A stretch of DNA of 64,000 nt from Burkholderiaceae bacterium (GTDB taxonomy: Bacteria; Pseudomonadota; Gammaproteobacteria; Burkholderiales; Burkholderiaceae_E), in NCBI GenBank assembly GCA_016710525.1, contig JADJVQ010000018.1, forward strand, positions 80,358-144,357, given 5' to 3'. Positions 29,567-38,805 of this stretch are shown piece by piece; within the stretch, counting starts at the first letter, position 1; each line of letters begins with the position of its first letter. A program made the translations under genes and the position numbers. The notes under the pieces were generated by a model. It had not been told where the DNA came from. It worked only from the letters and a program-made list of their open reading frames with translations, and did no database searches.

Positions 29567-30433
29567 TCAGGGGGCCGACACCGACGCCCCGAAGCTGTCC
29601 TCGAAGCAGTTGAGCAGCGCGTCCAGGCCGCAGTGGTTCAGCGCGTGCGTGGTCTGGGCGCGCACGACCGGCTTGGCCCGGTAGGCCACCGACACCCCCG
29701 CGATGGCCATCATCTTCAGATCGTTGGCGCCGTCGCCGACCACGATGGCGGCCGAGGGCTCGCAGCCGAGCTGCGCGCACAGGGTTTGCACGGTGCTGCG
29801 CTTGACGTCGGCATCGACGATGCCGCCATCGAGTTCGCCGGTGAGCCTGCCGCCGGCCACGACGAGCCGGTTGGCGCGGGTGAAGTCCAGGCCCAGCCGG
29901 GGTTTCAGGCGCTCGGTGAAAAACGTGAAGCCGCCCGAGACCAGCAGCACCTTCAGGCCCGCCTGGTGGGCGCGCTCGATCAGTGCCGCGGCGCCCGGCG
30001 TGATCTTCAGGCGGTTTTCGTAGACCTCGGTCAGCGCGCTTTCGGGCAGCCCGGCCAGCAGGGCGACCCGCCGGCGCAGGCTCTCGGCGTAATCGGGGAT
30101 CTCGCCGCGCATCGCGGCTTCGGTGATGGCGGCCACCTCGGCCTTGCGGCCGGCGAAGTCGGCGATCTCGTCGACGCACTCGATGTTGATCAGCGTCGAA
30201 TCCATGTCGAATGCGATCAGGCGGTAGTCGGCCAGGCGCCGCCCGGCCGGGACCAGGGCGGCGTCGACCCGGTGCGTGGCCGACAGCGCGTCGAGCGCGG
30301 CACGATCGAAGCCGGCAGGCGCGGCGAATCGCGCGGCGAAGGGGCTGTTCGCGAGGGCGGCTGCGCCCAGCTCGGTGGCGATAGAGTCGAGCAGGGTGCG
30401 CGACAGCGCCGGATGCTGGATGACGAGATTCAT
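29567..30433 (-). CDS. serB: phosphoserine phosphatase
   Basis: The 288-residue HAD-family enzyme makes L-serine from phosphoserine. It has DMDSTLI with the nucleophile Asp, VSGGFTFF, and GDGANDLKM for Mg2+ binding, after an N-terminal regulatory segment of about 70 residues. The ATG at 30433 overlaps the mfd stop (ATGA), so the two genes are translationally coupled. Confidence 0.95.
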   Translation of the reverse strand: MNLVIQHPALSRTLLDSIATELGAAALANSPFAARFAAPAGFDRAALDALSATHRVDAALVPAGRRLADYRLIAFDMDSTLINIECVDEIADFAGRKAEVAAITEAAMRGEIPDYAESLRRRVALLAGLPESALTEVYENRLKITPGAAALIERAHQAGLKVLLVSGGFTFFTERLKPRLGLDFTRANRLVVAGGRLTGELDGGIVDADVKRSTVQTLCAQLGCEPSAAIVVGDGANDLKMMAIAGVSVAYRAKPVVRAQTTHALNHCGLDALLNCFEDSFGASVSAP

Positions 30434-33400
30434 GACAGGGCCTTGATCACTTCGCGGATGCGCGCCAGGCGCGAGGCGAGATCGGTGGAGGCGACGGTGA
30501 GCCGCAGCCGGTCGGGACCGGCCAGTTTGGCATCGCGCCGGCTTTGGATGAAGCGGATGATCCGCTCCGGAGGAATGGGCGGACTGGGCACGAACTGGAA
30601 CTGGATGGCCTCGGCAGCCGCGTCGATGCGCACGATGCCCAGCGGCTGGCTCTGGATGCGCAGCCGGTGCGTCTCGATCAGGGCACGGGCCGGATCGGGC
30701 AGTTTGCCGAAGCGGTCGACCAGTTCTTCCTGCACGGATTCGAGCGCATCGGGCCGCTCGCAGCTGGCCAGCCGCTTGTAAAGCGTGAGCCGCTCGTGCA
30801 CGTCGCCGCAGTAGTCGGCGGGCAGCAGCGCGGGCAGGTGCAGCTTGATCTCGGTGGTCGCGCCCAGCGGTGAGGAGAGGTCGGGTTCGCGTCCCGCCTT
30901 CAGCGATTTCACCGCCTCGTTGAGCATTTCGGTGTACAGCGCGAAGCCGACCTCCTGCATCTCGCCCGACTGATCGTCGCCCAGCACCTGGCCGGCGCCG
31001 CGGATCTCGAGGTCGTGCATGGCCAGATAGAACCCCGAGCCCAGCTCTTCCATCATCTGGATGGCTTCCAGGCGCTTGCTGGCGTCCTTGGTGATCGCCG
31101 TCTCGTCCGGGATCAGCAGGTAGGAATAGGCCTGGTGATGGGAACGGCCGACCCGGCCGCGCAACTGGTGCAGCTGGGCCAACCCGAAGCGGTCGGCTCG
31201 GTGCATCACGATGGTATTGGCGCTGGGCACGTCGATGCCGGTTTCGATGATGGTCGTGCACAGCAGCACATTGAAGCGCTGCTGGTGGAAGTCGCGCATC
31301 ACGCGCTCCAGTTCGCGCTCGGGCATCTGGCCGTGGGCGACTTCGATGCGCGCTTCGGGCACCAGCTTCTCGAGGGCCTGCTTGCGGTTCTGGATGGTGT
31401 CGACTTCGTTGTGCAGGAAGTAGACCTGGCCGCCGCGCTTGAGCTCGCGCAGCAGCGCCTCGCGTACCGTGCCTTCGGTCTCGCGGCGCACGAAGGTCTT
31501 GATCGCCAGGCGCTTTTGCGGGGCTGTGGCGATGACGGAAAAATCGCGGATGCCTTCCAGGCTCATCGCCAGCGTGCGCGGAATGGGCGTGGCGGTGAGC
31601 GTCAGCACGTCGACCTCGGCGCGCAGCGCCTTCAGGGCCTCCTTCTGCTTGACGCCGAAGCGGTGCTCCTCATCGATGATGACCAGGCCCAGGCGCGAGA
31701 ACTTCACGTCGGCCGACAGCAGCTTGTGGGTGCCGATAACGATGTCCACGCGGCCATCGTTGATGCCCTCGATGGCGGCCTTCACTTCTTTGGTCGACTT
31801 GAAGCGCGACAGCTCGGCGATGCGCACCGGCCAGTTGGCGAACCGGTCGCTGAAGGTCTGGAAATGCTGTTCGGCCAGCAGCGTGGTGGGCGCGAGCACC
31901 GCGACCTGCTTGCTGTCGGACACCGCAACGAAGGCGGCGCGCAGGGCCACTTCGGTCTTGCCGAAGCCTACGTCGCCGCAGACCAGCCGGTCCATCGGCT
32001 TGCCCGACACCATGTCCTGCATCACCGCGTGGATGGCGCCGAGCTGGTCGGGGGTCTCTTCGAAGCCGAAGCCTTCGGCGAAGGCCTCGTAGTCCTGGGC
32101 CTTGAAGCGGAAAGCGTGGCCTTCGCGCAAGGCGCGCCGGGCGTACAGGTTGAGCAGCTCGGCGGCGGCGTCGCGGGCCTGCAGCGCGGCGCGCCGGCGG
32201 GCTTTTTCCCACTGGCCGGAACCCAGCGCATGCAGCGGCGCGTCTTCCGGGGCGGCGCCGCTGTAGCGGCCGATGACATGCAGCTGCGAGACCGGCACAT
32301 ACAGCGTGCTGGCGCCGGCGTAGACCAGGTGCAGGAATTCGGTGGGGCCGTCGCCCAGATCGAGATTGACCAGTCCCTGGTAGCGGCCGATGCCGTGCTG
32401 GGCATGGACCACCGGGTCGCCCACCTTGAGCTCGGACAGATCGCGGATGATCGCGTCGACATCGCTTTGCGCCTCGCGGCGCCCGCGCGCGCCCCGGCGC
32501 GCCACGCCGGCGAAGAGCTCCGCCTCGGTGATGAGGTCGATGCCCGCGCCCGGCAGCACGAATCCGTCGTGCACCGGCCCGACGCCCAGCGCGATTTCGT
32601 GGACTCCGTCCGCAAACGATCGCCAGTCGTCGACCATCGGCAGGTCGGCGCCCATGCCTTCGAGCAGCCGGTACTCGGCGAACAGCTGCGAGAGGGTCTC
32701 GCGGCGGCCCGGCGATTCGGCGACGATCAGCTTGCGATGCGGCGAATCGAGCAGGAAGCGCTCGAGCGCGGCCAGCGGGTGCTCGGCACGCCGGTTGACC
32801 ACCACCTCTGGAAGGGGACGGGCCCAGCCTCGCACCGGTGCGAGCGTGGCCGCGGCGCGCGCGGGGCTGGCCTGCGGCGTGCCGCCGAGGTCGGCGGTGG
32901 TGGTGTCGGGGGCATCGGGCGCGGCCGTGCGCGCACCGGTGATGGCGAAGCGCCCGAAGCGCGCGGCCAGCACGAACAGCTGTTCGGACGACAGGAAGAG
33001 TTCGTCCGGACGCAGCAGCGGCCGTTCGATGTCGTGGGCGAGGAACTTGTAGCGCTGCGCGGTTTCGTGGCCGAAGCGCTGCACGGCCTCCTGCACGTCG
33101 CCATGGGTCAGGATGACCGAGCCTTCGGCCAGGTAGTCGAAAAAGGTCGCCGTGCCGTCGAAGAACAGCGGCAGCCAGTATTCGATGCCGGCGGGCGACA
33201 GCCCGTTGCCGATGTCCTTATAGATCGACGACTTGGACGGGTCGCCTTCGAAGCGCTCGCGCCAGCGGCCGCGAAACGCGGCGCGCGCGGCTTCATCGAC
33301 CGGGAATTCGCGCCCGGGCAGCAGCCGCACTTCGTCGATCGGGTACAGGCTGCGCTGGGTGTCGGGATCGAAGGTGCGGATCGATTCGATCTCGTCGCCG

Positions 33401-34053
33401 AACAGGTCGAGCCGATAGGGCAGGGTGGCGCCCATCGGGAACAGATCGATCAGCCCGCCGCGCACGCTGTACTCGCCGGGCCGCACCACCTGCGACACGT
33501 GGTCGTAGCCGGCCAGCACCAGCTGGGCGCGCAGCTGCGCCTCGTCCAGGCGCTGGCCCTTCTTGAAGAAGAAGGTGTGCGAGGCCAGGAAACTGGCCGG
33601 CGCCAGGCGCTGCAGCGCCGAGGTGGCGGCCAGCACGACCACGTCGCAGGCGCCCTGCTGCAGCCCATAGAGGGTGTCGAGCCGCTCGGAGATCAGGTCC
33701 TGATGCGGCGAGAAATTGTCGTAGGGCAGGGTCTCCCAGTCGGGCAGCAGGCGCACGCGCAGCGAGGGGTCGAAAAAGACGAGTTCGCCGGCGAGCCGCT
33801 GCGCACTGGTGGCATCGGCGGTGAGCACGGCCAGCACCCGCGTGCGGGTCGCGGACCGAAGCGCCTCGGCAGGCTCCGGGGTCGGGCCGAGCGGATTGAG
33901 CCGGCGCGCCAGCAGCGCAAGCAGCAGCGAGTCGCCCACGCCGGCATTGACATCCAGCACGAAGCTGGTGCCGGGGCGCGGTTGAACGGGGATGGAAGCG
34001 AGGGCGCCGGCAAGCACCGGCGAGGCGCCCGGGGGCGGGGCAACGGAAGTCAA
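30430..34053 (-). CDS. mfd: transcription-repair coupling factor
   Basis: The roughly 1207-residue translocase removes RNA polymerase stalled at DNA lesions and recruits UvrA. The UvrB-like N-terminal module (WETLPYDNFSPHQDLISERL), the RNA-polymerase-binding CarD-like domain (GDPVVHAQHGIGRYQG), and the helicase motifs (CGDVGFGKTEVALRAAF, DEEHRFGVKQKE, LRGRVGRS) occur in the normal order. There is no ATG near the N-terminus. TTG at 34053 gives a normal length, but no Shine-Dalgarno sequence is visible. Confidence 0.95.
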   Translation of the reverse strand: MTSVAPPPGASPVLAGALASIPVQPRPGTSFVLDVNAGVGDSLLLALLARRLNPLGPTPEPAEALRSATRTRVLAVLTADATSAQRLAGELVFFDPSLRVRLLPDWETLPYDNFSPHQDLISERLDTLYGLQQGACDVVVLAATSALQRLAPASFLASHTFFFKKGQRLDEAQLRAQLVLAGYDHVSQVVRPGEYSVRGGLIDLFPMGATLPYRLDLFGDEIESIRTFDPDTQRSLYPIDEVRLLPGREFPVDEAARAAFRGRWRERFEGDPSKSSIYKDIGNGLSPAGIEYWLPLFFDGTATFFDYLAEGSVILTHGDVQEAVQRFGHETAQRYKFLAHDIERPLLRPDELFLSSEQLFVLAARFGRFAITGARTAAPDAPDTTTADLGGTPQASPARAAATLAPVRGWARPLPEVVVNRRAEHPLAALERFLLDSPHRKLIVAESPGRRETLSQLFAEYRLLEGMGADLPMVDDWRSFADGVHEIALGVGPVHDGFVLPGAGIDLITEAELFAGVARRGARGRREAQSDVDAIIRDLSELKVGDPVVHAQHGIGRYQGLVNLDLGDGPTEFLHLVYAGASTLYVPVSQLHVIGRYSGAAPEDAPLHALGSGQWEKARRRAALQARDAAAELLNLYARRALREGHAFRFKAQDYEAFAEGFGFEETPDQLGAIHAVMQDMVSGKPMDRLVCGDVGFGKTEVALRAAFVAVSDSKQVAVLAPTTLLAEQHFQTFSDRFANWPVRIAELSRFKSTKEVKAAIEGINDGRVDIVIGTHKLLSADVKFSRLGLVIIDEEHRFGVKQKEALKALRAEVDVLTLTATPIPRTLAMSLEGIRDFSVIATAPQKRLAIKTFVRRETEGTVREALLRELKRGGQVYFLHNEVDTIQNRKQALEKLVPEARIEVAHGQMPERELERVMRDFHQQRFNVLLCTTIIETGIDVPSANTIVMHRADRFGLAQLHQLRGRVGRSHHQAYSYLLIPDETAITKDASKRLEAIQMMEELGSGFYLAMHDLEIRGAGQVLGDDQSGEMQEVGFALYTEMLNEAVKSLKAGREPDLSSPLGATTEIKLHLPALLPADYCGDVHERLTLYKRLASCERPDALESVQEELVDRFGKLPDPARALIETHRLRIQSQPLGIVRIDAAAEAIQFQFVPSPPIPPERIIRFIQSRRDAKLAGPDRLRLTVASTDLASRLARIREVIKALS

Positions 34054-34085
34054 GTCGCGTGGCGTCCGGGAAGCTCTGCAGCAAA

Positions 34086-34099
34086 GATAGAATTCTATC
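34086..34099. promoter_or_regulatory. perfect 14-bp palindrome between mfd and ispD with mirrored -10 boxes
   Basis: GATAGAATTCTATC is fully palindromic and reads TAGAAT, a good -10 hexamer, on both strands. It sits two bases before the ispD ATG and 33 bases before the mfd start. A plus-strand start from this box would give a leaderless ispD message. It may be a shared divergent promoter or an operator. Confidence 0.5.
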
Positions 34100-34101
34100 C
34101 G

Positions 34102-34845
34102 ATGGACACTTCTCCCCGATTCCACGCCGTGGTCCCTGCGGCCGGCATCGGCGCCCGCGTCGGCGCCGCCACGCCCAAGCAATATCTCGAACTGGCCGGA
34201 CAGTCGCTGCTCCAGTGGTCGGTGCAGGCACTGCTCGCCGCCGCCTTCATCGACGAGGTGTGCGTCGTGGTCGCCGCGGGCGATACGCTGGCCGCGACCC
34301 AGGTCGGGCACTGGCCCCGGGTTCGGGTGCTGCCCGTGGGCGGGGCCACCCGGCGCGACACCGTGCTGGCCGGGCTGCAGGCTGCCGGCAGCGACTGGCA
34401 CGAGCTCGATTGGGTGCTGGTCCACGATGCGGCGCGCCCGGGGCTGAGTCTGGCGTCGCTGCTCCGCCTGCACGATGCGCTGGCGGCCGATCCGCTCGGC
34501 GGCCTGCTGGCATTGCCGGTCAGCGACACCGTCAAGCAGGTGCAGGGTGCCCAGGCCGTGGTCGCGCGTACCCTGTCCCGCGACGACTTGTGGCTGGCCC
34601 AGACCCCGCAGATGTTCCGTTACGGCCCGCTGCGAGCAGCCCTGCGGGCCTATCCCGACGTCACCGACGAGGCGGGGGCCATCGAAGCGGCCGGCGGGCG
34701 GCCGCGGCTGGTCACCGGCGAACGACACAACTTCAAGGTCACCACCCGCGACGATCTCCATCTGATGGGGGCATGGCTGGCCACCCGGAGTCAGGACCGC
34801 GGCGGGGTGGGCAACCGACCGCCCGTGCCCTCGGAGGACTCATGA
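34102..34845 (+). CDS. ispD: 2-C-methyl-D-erythritol 4-phosphate cytidylyltransferase
   Basis: The 247-residue enzyme makes CDP-ME in the MEP isoprenoid pathway. It has VVPAAGIGARVGAATPKQYL (CTP binding) at the N-terminus, WVLVHDAARPGLS, and TDEAGAIEAAGGRPRLVTG. The ATG follows a palindromic -10-like element with no Shine-Dalgarno sequence. The stop overlaps the ispF start. Confidence 0.95.
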   Translation: MDTSPRFHAVVPAAGIGARVGAATPKQYLELAGQSLLQWSVQALLAAAFIDEVCVVVAAGDTLAATQVGHWPRVRVLPVGGATRRDTVLAGLQAAGSDWHELDWVLVHDAARPGLSLASLLRLHDALAADPLGGLLALPVSDTVKQVQGAQAVVARTLSRDDLWLAQTPQMFRYGPLRAALRAYPDVTDEAGAIEAAGGRPRLVTGERHNFKVTTRDDLHLMGAWLATRSQDRGGVGNRPPVPSEDS

Positions 34846-35357
34846 TGATCCGGATCGGTCAAGGGTACGACGTGCACGCGCTGGTTCCCGGGCGCGCGCT
34901 GATCGTCGGCGGTGTCCGGATTCCCCATGCGCGCGGTTTGCTCGGTCATTCCGATGCCGACGTGCTGCTGCACGCGATCACCGATGCCTTGTTCGGGGCC
35001 GCGGCGCTGGGCGACATCGGGCGGCATTTTCCCGACAGCGACGAGCGCTGGCGCGGCGCCGACAGCCGGGTCCTGCTGCGCGAGGCGATGGCGCGGGTGC
35101 GGGCGGCCGGTTTCGAAGTGGCCAATCTGGACAGCACGATCATCGCGCAGGCGCCACGCATGGGCCCGTTCATCGCCGCGATGGTGGACAATCTCGCGGC
35201 CGATCTCGGCGTCGCACCGGGCCAGGTCAACATCAAGGCCAAGACGACCGAACGCCTGGGCTTCGAGGGCCGCGGCGAAGGCATCGCGGCGCAGGCCGTG
35301 GTGCTGCTCGTGGCGGCCCGCGACTCCTCACACACCGACCTCACCGGACAGCCATGA
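34842..35357 (+). CDS. ispF: 2-C-methyl-D-erythritol 2,4-cyclodiphosphate synthase
   Basis: The 171-residue enzyme cyclises CDP-ME 2-phosphate in the MEP pathway. IGQGYDVHAL and LLGHSDADVLLHAITDAL supply the zinc ligands, and IKAKTTERLGFEGRGEGIAAQAV is the C-terminal family motif. CGGAGGA precedes the tandem ATGs at 34842 and 34845. It overlaps ispD (ATGA) and the next small gene (ATGA), forming a tight three-gene unit. Confidence 0.95.
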   Translation: MMIRIGQGYDVHALVPGRALIVGGVRIPHARGLLGHSDADVLLHAITDALFGAAALGDIGRHFPDSDERWRGADSRVLLREAMARVRAAGFEVANLDSTIIAQAPRMGPFIAAMVDNLAADLGVAPGQVNIKAKTTERLGFEGRGEGIAAQAVVLLVAARDSSHTDLTGQP

Positions 35358-35650
35358 GCCAATCGAACCAGCCGATCCCCGCCGACGTCGTGCATCGTCC
35401 CGAACTGAACCGTTTCGAACTGGAGGTCGACGGTCGGCTGTGCCGCGCCGACTACCGCCTGGACGGCAACGCCATGAGCGTGCACCACACCGAGGTCCCG
35501 CCCGCGCTCGAGGGCCGCGGCCTGGCGGCGGTGCTGGTGCAGGCCGTGTTCGACCACGCGGCAAGCAATGGCCTGACCGTGCGCCCGTTGTGCTCCTATG
35601 TCCGGGCCTGGGCGAAGCGCCATCCCGAGGTCAGCGGCTTGCTCGCCTGA
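35354..35650 (+). CDS. small GNAT-fold acetyltransferase-like protein (COG2388 type)
   Basis: The 98-residue protein matches the short Gcn5-like fold, with LEGRGLAAVLVQAVFDHAASNGL as the acetyl-CoA loop and PLCSYVRAWAKRHPEV as the conserved end. Start overlaps the ispF stop. No substrate is known for these short members. Confidence 0.82.
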   Translation: MSQSNQPIPADVVHRPELNRFELEVDGRLCRADYRLDGNAMSVHHTEVPPALEGRGLAAVLVQAVFDHAASNGLTVRPLCSYVRAWAKRHPEVSGLLA

Positions 35651-35684
35651 ACAGCCGGGGACCGGGCCTCCAGGCGCCCGCGGG

Positions 35685-36617
35685 TCAGCGCCGCGGGACC
35701 AGCCCGACCGCCAGTGCGGTGCCGGCCAGCACCACCGCGCAGCCCGCCACCATCTGCAGCGTGATCGTTTCTCCCAGGTACAACGCACCCGAGACGATCG
35801 CCACGACCGGATTCAGGAAGGTGACCGACATCGTCGGCACGGTGCCGACTTCGCGCAGCAGGCGGAAGTACATCAGCATGCCCAGGCCGGAACTGGCCAC
35901 CCCCAGGAACAGGGCCTCCAGCCAGGGCCGCAGACCGGGCAGGGTGGTGCGCGCGGCACCCCAGGCGCCATGCCACTCGGCCCAGGCCAGCGGCGCGAGC
36001 GCAAGCGCGGCCGCCAGCATCGTGCCCACCGTCACCGCCAGCGGGTCCAGGCCGGCCATCCTGACGCGGGAGAAATTGGCGGCCATGCCCCAGACCAGCG
36101 ACGAGCCCAGACCCGCCAGGACCGACAGGCTGACGATCAGCGATGACGAGTCCATGCGCAGCGACACCTTGCCCCAGAACAGCACCGCGACCCCGAACAT
36201 GCCGACCACCAGGCCGAGCACCCGCCAGGGCCCGATGCGCTCGCGCAGCCAGGCCCAGGCCACGACCGCGCCGAACATCGGGGCGGTCGCGTTCAGGATC
36301 GCGGTGAGCCCGGCGCTCAGGGTGAGCGCGGACCAGGCGATCAGCACGAACGACAGCGCGGTGAAGGCCGTACCCTGGATGGCGAACAGGCCGGCGTGCG
36401 TGCGCAGCGTGCCCAGGCCGCCGCGCGCGATCAGCAGCGGCAGCAGCATCAGCGCCGCAATGCCCATGCGCAGCGCGATCAGCGTGACGGGTCCGAAGGC
36501 AGGAACCGCCGAGCGTGTGAACAGATAGGCGGCGCCCCAGATCAGCGACAGCAGCAGCAGTTCGACGACATGGCGCGGGCGCAGCGGCGACGGCGCAGAG
36601 CGGGCGGACTCGACCAG
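35685..36617 (-). CDS. EamA/DMT-family transporter
   Basis: The protein of about 310 residues has ten predicted membrane helices in two EamA repeats (LIWGAAYLFTRSAVPAFGPV in the first, LYLGETIT near the end), typical of drug/metabolite exporters. No ATG or GTG precedes the first helix in this frame. CTG at 36617, eight bases after GGAG, is the best visible start. It follows the LhgO-like oxidase gene by 26 bases and may share its transcript. Confidence 0.85.
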   Translation of the reverse strand: MVESARSAPSPLRPRHVVELLLLSLIWGAAYLFTRSAVPAFGPVTLIALRMGIAALMLLPLLIARGGLGTLRTHAGLFAIQGTAFTALSFVLIAWSALTLSAGLTAILNATAPMFGAVVAWAWLRERIGPWRVLGLVVGMFGVAVLFWGKVSLRMDSSSLIVSLSVLAGLGSSLVWGMAANFSRVRMAGLDPLAVTVGTMLAAALALAPLAWAEWHGAWGAARTTLPGLRPWLEALFLGVASSGLGMLMYFRLLREVGTVPTMSVTFLNPVVAIVSGALYLGETITLQMVAGCAVVLAGTALAVGLVPRR

Positions 36618-36643
36618 GATGAAGTCTCCGGGGCTGCGTCGGC

Positions 36644-37752
36644 TCAGGCCAGCGCGGCCAGGCGCTCGTGCACTTCGTCGGCCAGCGCCAGGCACGAGGT
36701 GAGGCCGGGCGATTCGATGCCGAACAGATTCACCAGGCCCGCGACGCCGTGCTCGGTGGCGTCCTGCACGAGGAAGTCGGCCGCCGGATCGAGGGCCCGC
36801 CGACCTTGGGCCGGATGCCGCTGTAGCCGGGGGCCAGCGCGTCGTCGGGCAAGCCCGGCCAATAGGACCGGATGGCCTGCTCGAAGCCATCGGCGCGGCG
36901 CGGATCGACCCGGTAGTCGATGGCCTCGATCCACTCCACGTCGGGCCCGAATCGGGCCTGCCCGCCCAGGTCCAGCGTCAGGTGGACCCCCAGGCCGGCG
37001 CTTTCGGGCACGGGGTAGATCAGCCGGGTGAACGGTGCGCGTCCGGTCAGGCTGAAATAGTTGCCCTTGCACAGGCGACCCTGCGGCAGGCTCGCCGGGT
37101 CGATGCCCTCGATGCGCGCGGCCACGGCCGGCGCGTGCAGGCCGGCGCTGTTGACCACGGTACGCGCGCGGATCGCCATCGGCTCCTCGCCGCCGACCCG
37201 CAGTTCGATCCCGCCGGCCGTGGCCCGGGCCCAGAGCAGGGGGCTGTGCAACGCCAGCATCGCGCCGTGGTCCTGTGCATCGCCCAGCAGCGCCAGCATC
37301 AGGCCATGGCTGTCGATGATGCCGGTGGCCGGCGAATGCAGCGCGGCCTCGCAGCGCAGCGCCGGCTCGAGCGTGCGCGCGTCGGCGCCTGACAGCAGGC
37401 TCAGTTCCTCGACCCCATTGGTGCGGGCATGGGCCGCGATGCCCTCGAGCTGCGCCACCTGCGCCGCCGTGGTGGCGACGATCAGCTTGCCGCAGCGCCG
37501 GTGCGCGATGCCGCGCTCCGCGCAATAGGCATACAGCCGGCGGCGCCCCTGGACGCAGGCGCGCGCCTTCAGCGAGCCGGCCGGGTAGTAGATGCCCGCG
37601 TGGATGACCTCGCTGTTGCGGGCGCTGGTCTCGGTGCCGAAGGCCTCGAGCGCCTCCAGCACGATCACGTCGCGGCCCGCGCGGGCCAGTGTCCGGGCAA
37701 TCGCCAGGCCGACGACGCCGGCGCCGATCACCGCGCAGTCGATGTCTTCCAT
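36644..37752 (-). CDS. FAD-dependent L-2-hydroxyglutarate oxidase-like protein (LhgO/DAO family), frameshifted
   Basis: The start MEDIDCAVIGAGVVGLAIAR binds FAD; ETSARNSEVIHAGIYYPAGS and LIYPVPESAGLGVHLT are typical of the LhgO-like branch of the D-amino-acid oxidase superfamily. The frame breaks in GGCGGGCCC (near 36793-36801). One missing base restores ALDPAADFLVQDATEHGVAG and the end GIESPGLTSCLALADEV. The enzyme probably oxidises a 2-hydroxyacid and feeds electrons to quinone. It lies 11 bases after the DHDPS-like gene. Confidence 0.85.
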
Positions 37753-37763
37753 GACCGGCCCGC

Positions 37764-38699
37764 TCACCAGTGGGTGGCGTGTTTCCACGGGTAGCGCTGC
37801 TCGAGGCGATCGAGCAGGTAGTCGACCTCGGCGCGCGCGGCGGCCGTCAGCGGCGCGGCCGGGCGGCGTTGCGCATCGCTGGCCAGCACACCGCGGCGCA
37901 TCATCACGTACTTGCGCACCGCCAGGCCGACGCCGGGCTGCTGCTCGTAGCGCACCAGCGGCAGGTGGGCATCGAACAGGTCGTGCGCGGCATCGCGCCG
38001 GCCGGCCGCGTTGTGCTCGACCACGCCGACCAGCATCTCGGGGAAGCAGTATCCGGTCATCGCGCCGTCGGCCCCTCGGCCGGTCTCGAAGTCGAGGAAC
38101 AGCCCGCCGTTGCCGCACAGGATCGAGATGCGGCGCAGCGAACCGTCGCGCTCCCAGCCGCGCAGCGTGCTGATCTTCTCCAGGCCCGGCCAGTCCTCGT
38201 GCTTGAGCATCACGCACGAGGGGTTGTCGGTGACGATGCGCCGGATCACGCCGGGGCTCATCACGACGCTGAAGGTGAGCGGATAGTCCTGGATGACGAA
38301 GGGGATGTCGGCGCCGATGGCCTCGACCGCCTGCCGGTAGTAGCCGACGATCTGGTCGTCGGTGCGCAGGGTGTTGGGCGGCGCGATCATCACGCCGGCG
38401 GCGCCTGCGGCCATCGCCTCGTGCGAGAGTGCGCGCATCGCGGCAAAACCGGGCGCGGTGACGCCCACGATCACCGGCACCGGCATGCGCCTGACGACGT
38501 CGCGCACGATCGAGATGCTCTCGGAATGGTCGAGCTTGGGCGCCTCGCCGAGCTGGCCCAGCACGGTGATGCCGGTGACGCCCGCCTTCATGTAGAAGTC
38601 GCACATCCGGTTCAATGACTCGCGGTCGATCGACCCGTCGGGCTGGAACGGGGTCGGGGCGATGGCGTAGACGCCGCGCGCTTGCGCAGACAGGCTCAT
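37764..38699 (-). CDS. dihydrodipicolinate synthase/N-acetylneuraminate lyase family protein
   Basis: The 311-residue TIM-barrel aldolase of the DapA superfamily has GVYAIAPTPFQPDGSID at the N-terminus, GITVLGQLGEAPKL, the probable proton-relay Tyr in IQDYPLTFSV and the Schiff-base Lys in CVMLKHEDWPG. The GEAPKL variant of the usual GE-A-x-x-L motif and the oxidase next door suggest a catabolic lyase or dehydratase rather than lysine biosynthesis. Exact substrate unknown. The start at ATG 38699 removes an open but unconserved upstream stretch. Confidence 0.85.
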   Translation of the reverse strand: MSLSAQARGVYAIAPTPFQPDGSIDRESLNRMCDFYMKAGVTGITVLGQLGEAPKLDHSESISIVRDVVRRMPVPVIVGVTAPGFAAMRALSHEAMAAGAAGVMIAPPNTLRTDDQIVGYYRQAVEAIGADIPFVIQDYPLTFSVVMSPGVIRRIVTDNPSCVMLKHEDWPGLEKISTLRGWERDGSLRRISILCGNGGLFLDFETGRGADGAMTGYCFPEMLVGVVEHNAAGRRDAAHDLFDAHLPLVRYEQQPGVGLAVRKYVMMRRGVLASDAQRRPAAPLTAAARAEVDYLLDRLEQRYPWKHATHW

Positions 38700-38805
38700 G
38701 GTCGGGCTCTGTTCGGGAAAATTGATCGAAGCCGCCAGTATGCCTGCCGACGCGGCGGCGACGGGCGGTACCATGGCGCTTCCCGCCCCCCCACCGGATG
38801 CCGCC

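Noticed and set aside
31015..34845. Very long plus-strand frame antisense to mfd
   Set aside because: Only its last 248 codons (from 34102) are a real gene, ispD. The rest is a GC-driven mirror of mfd.
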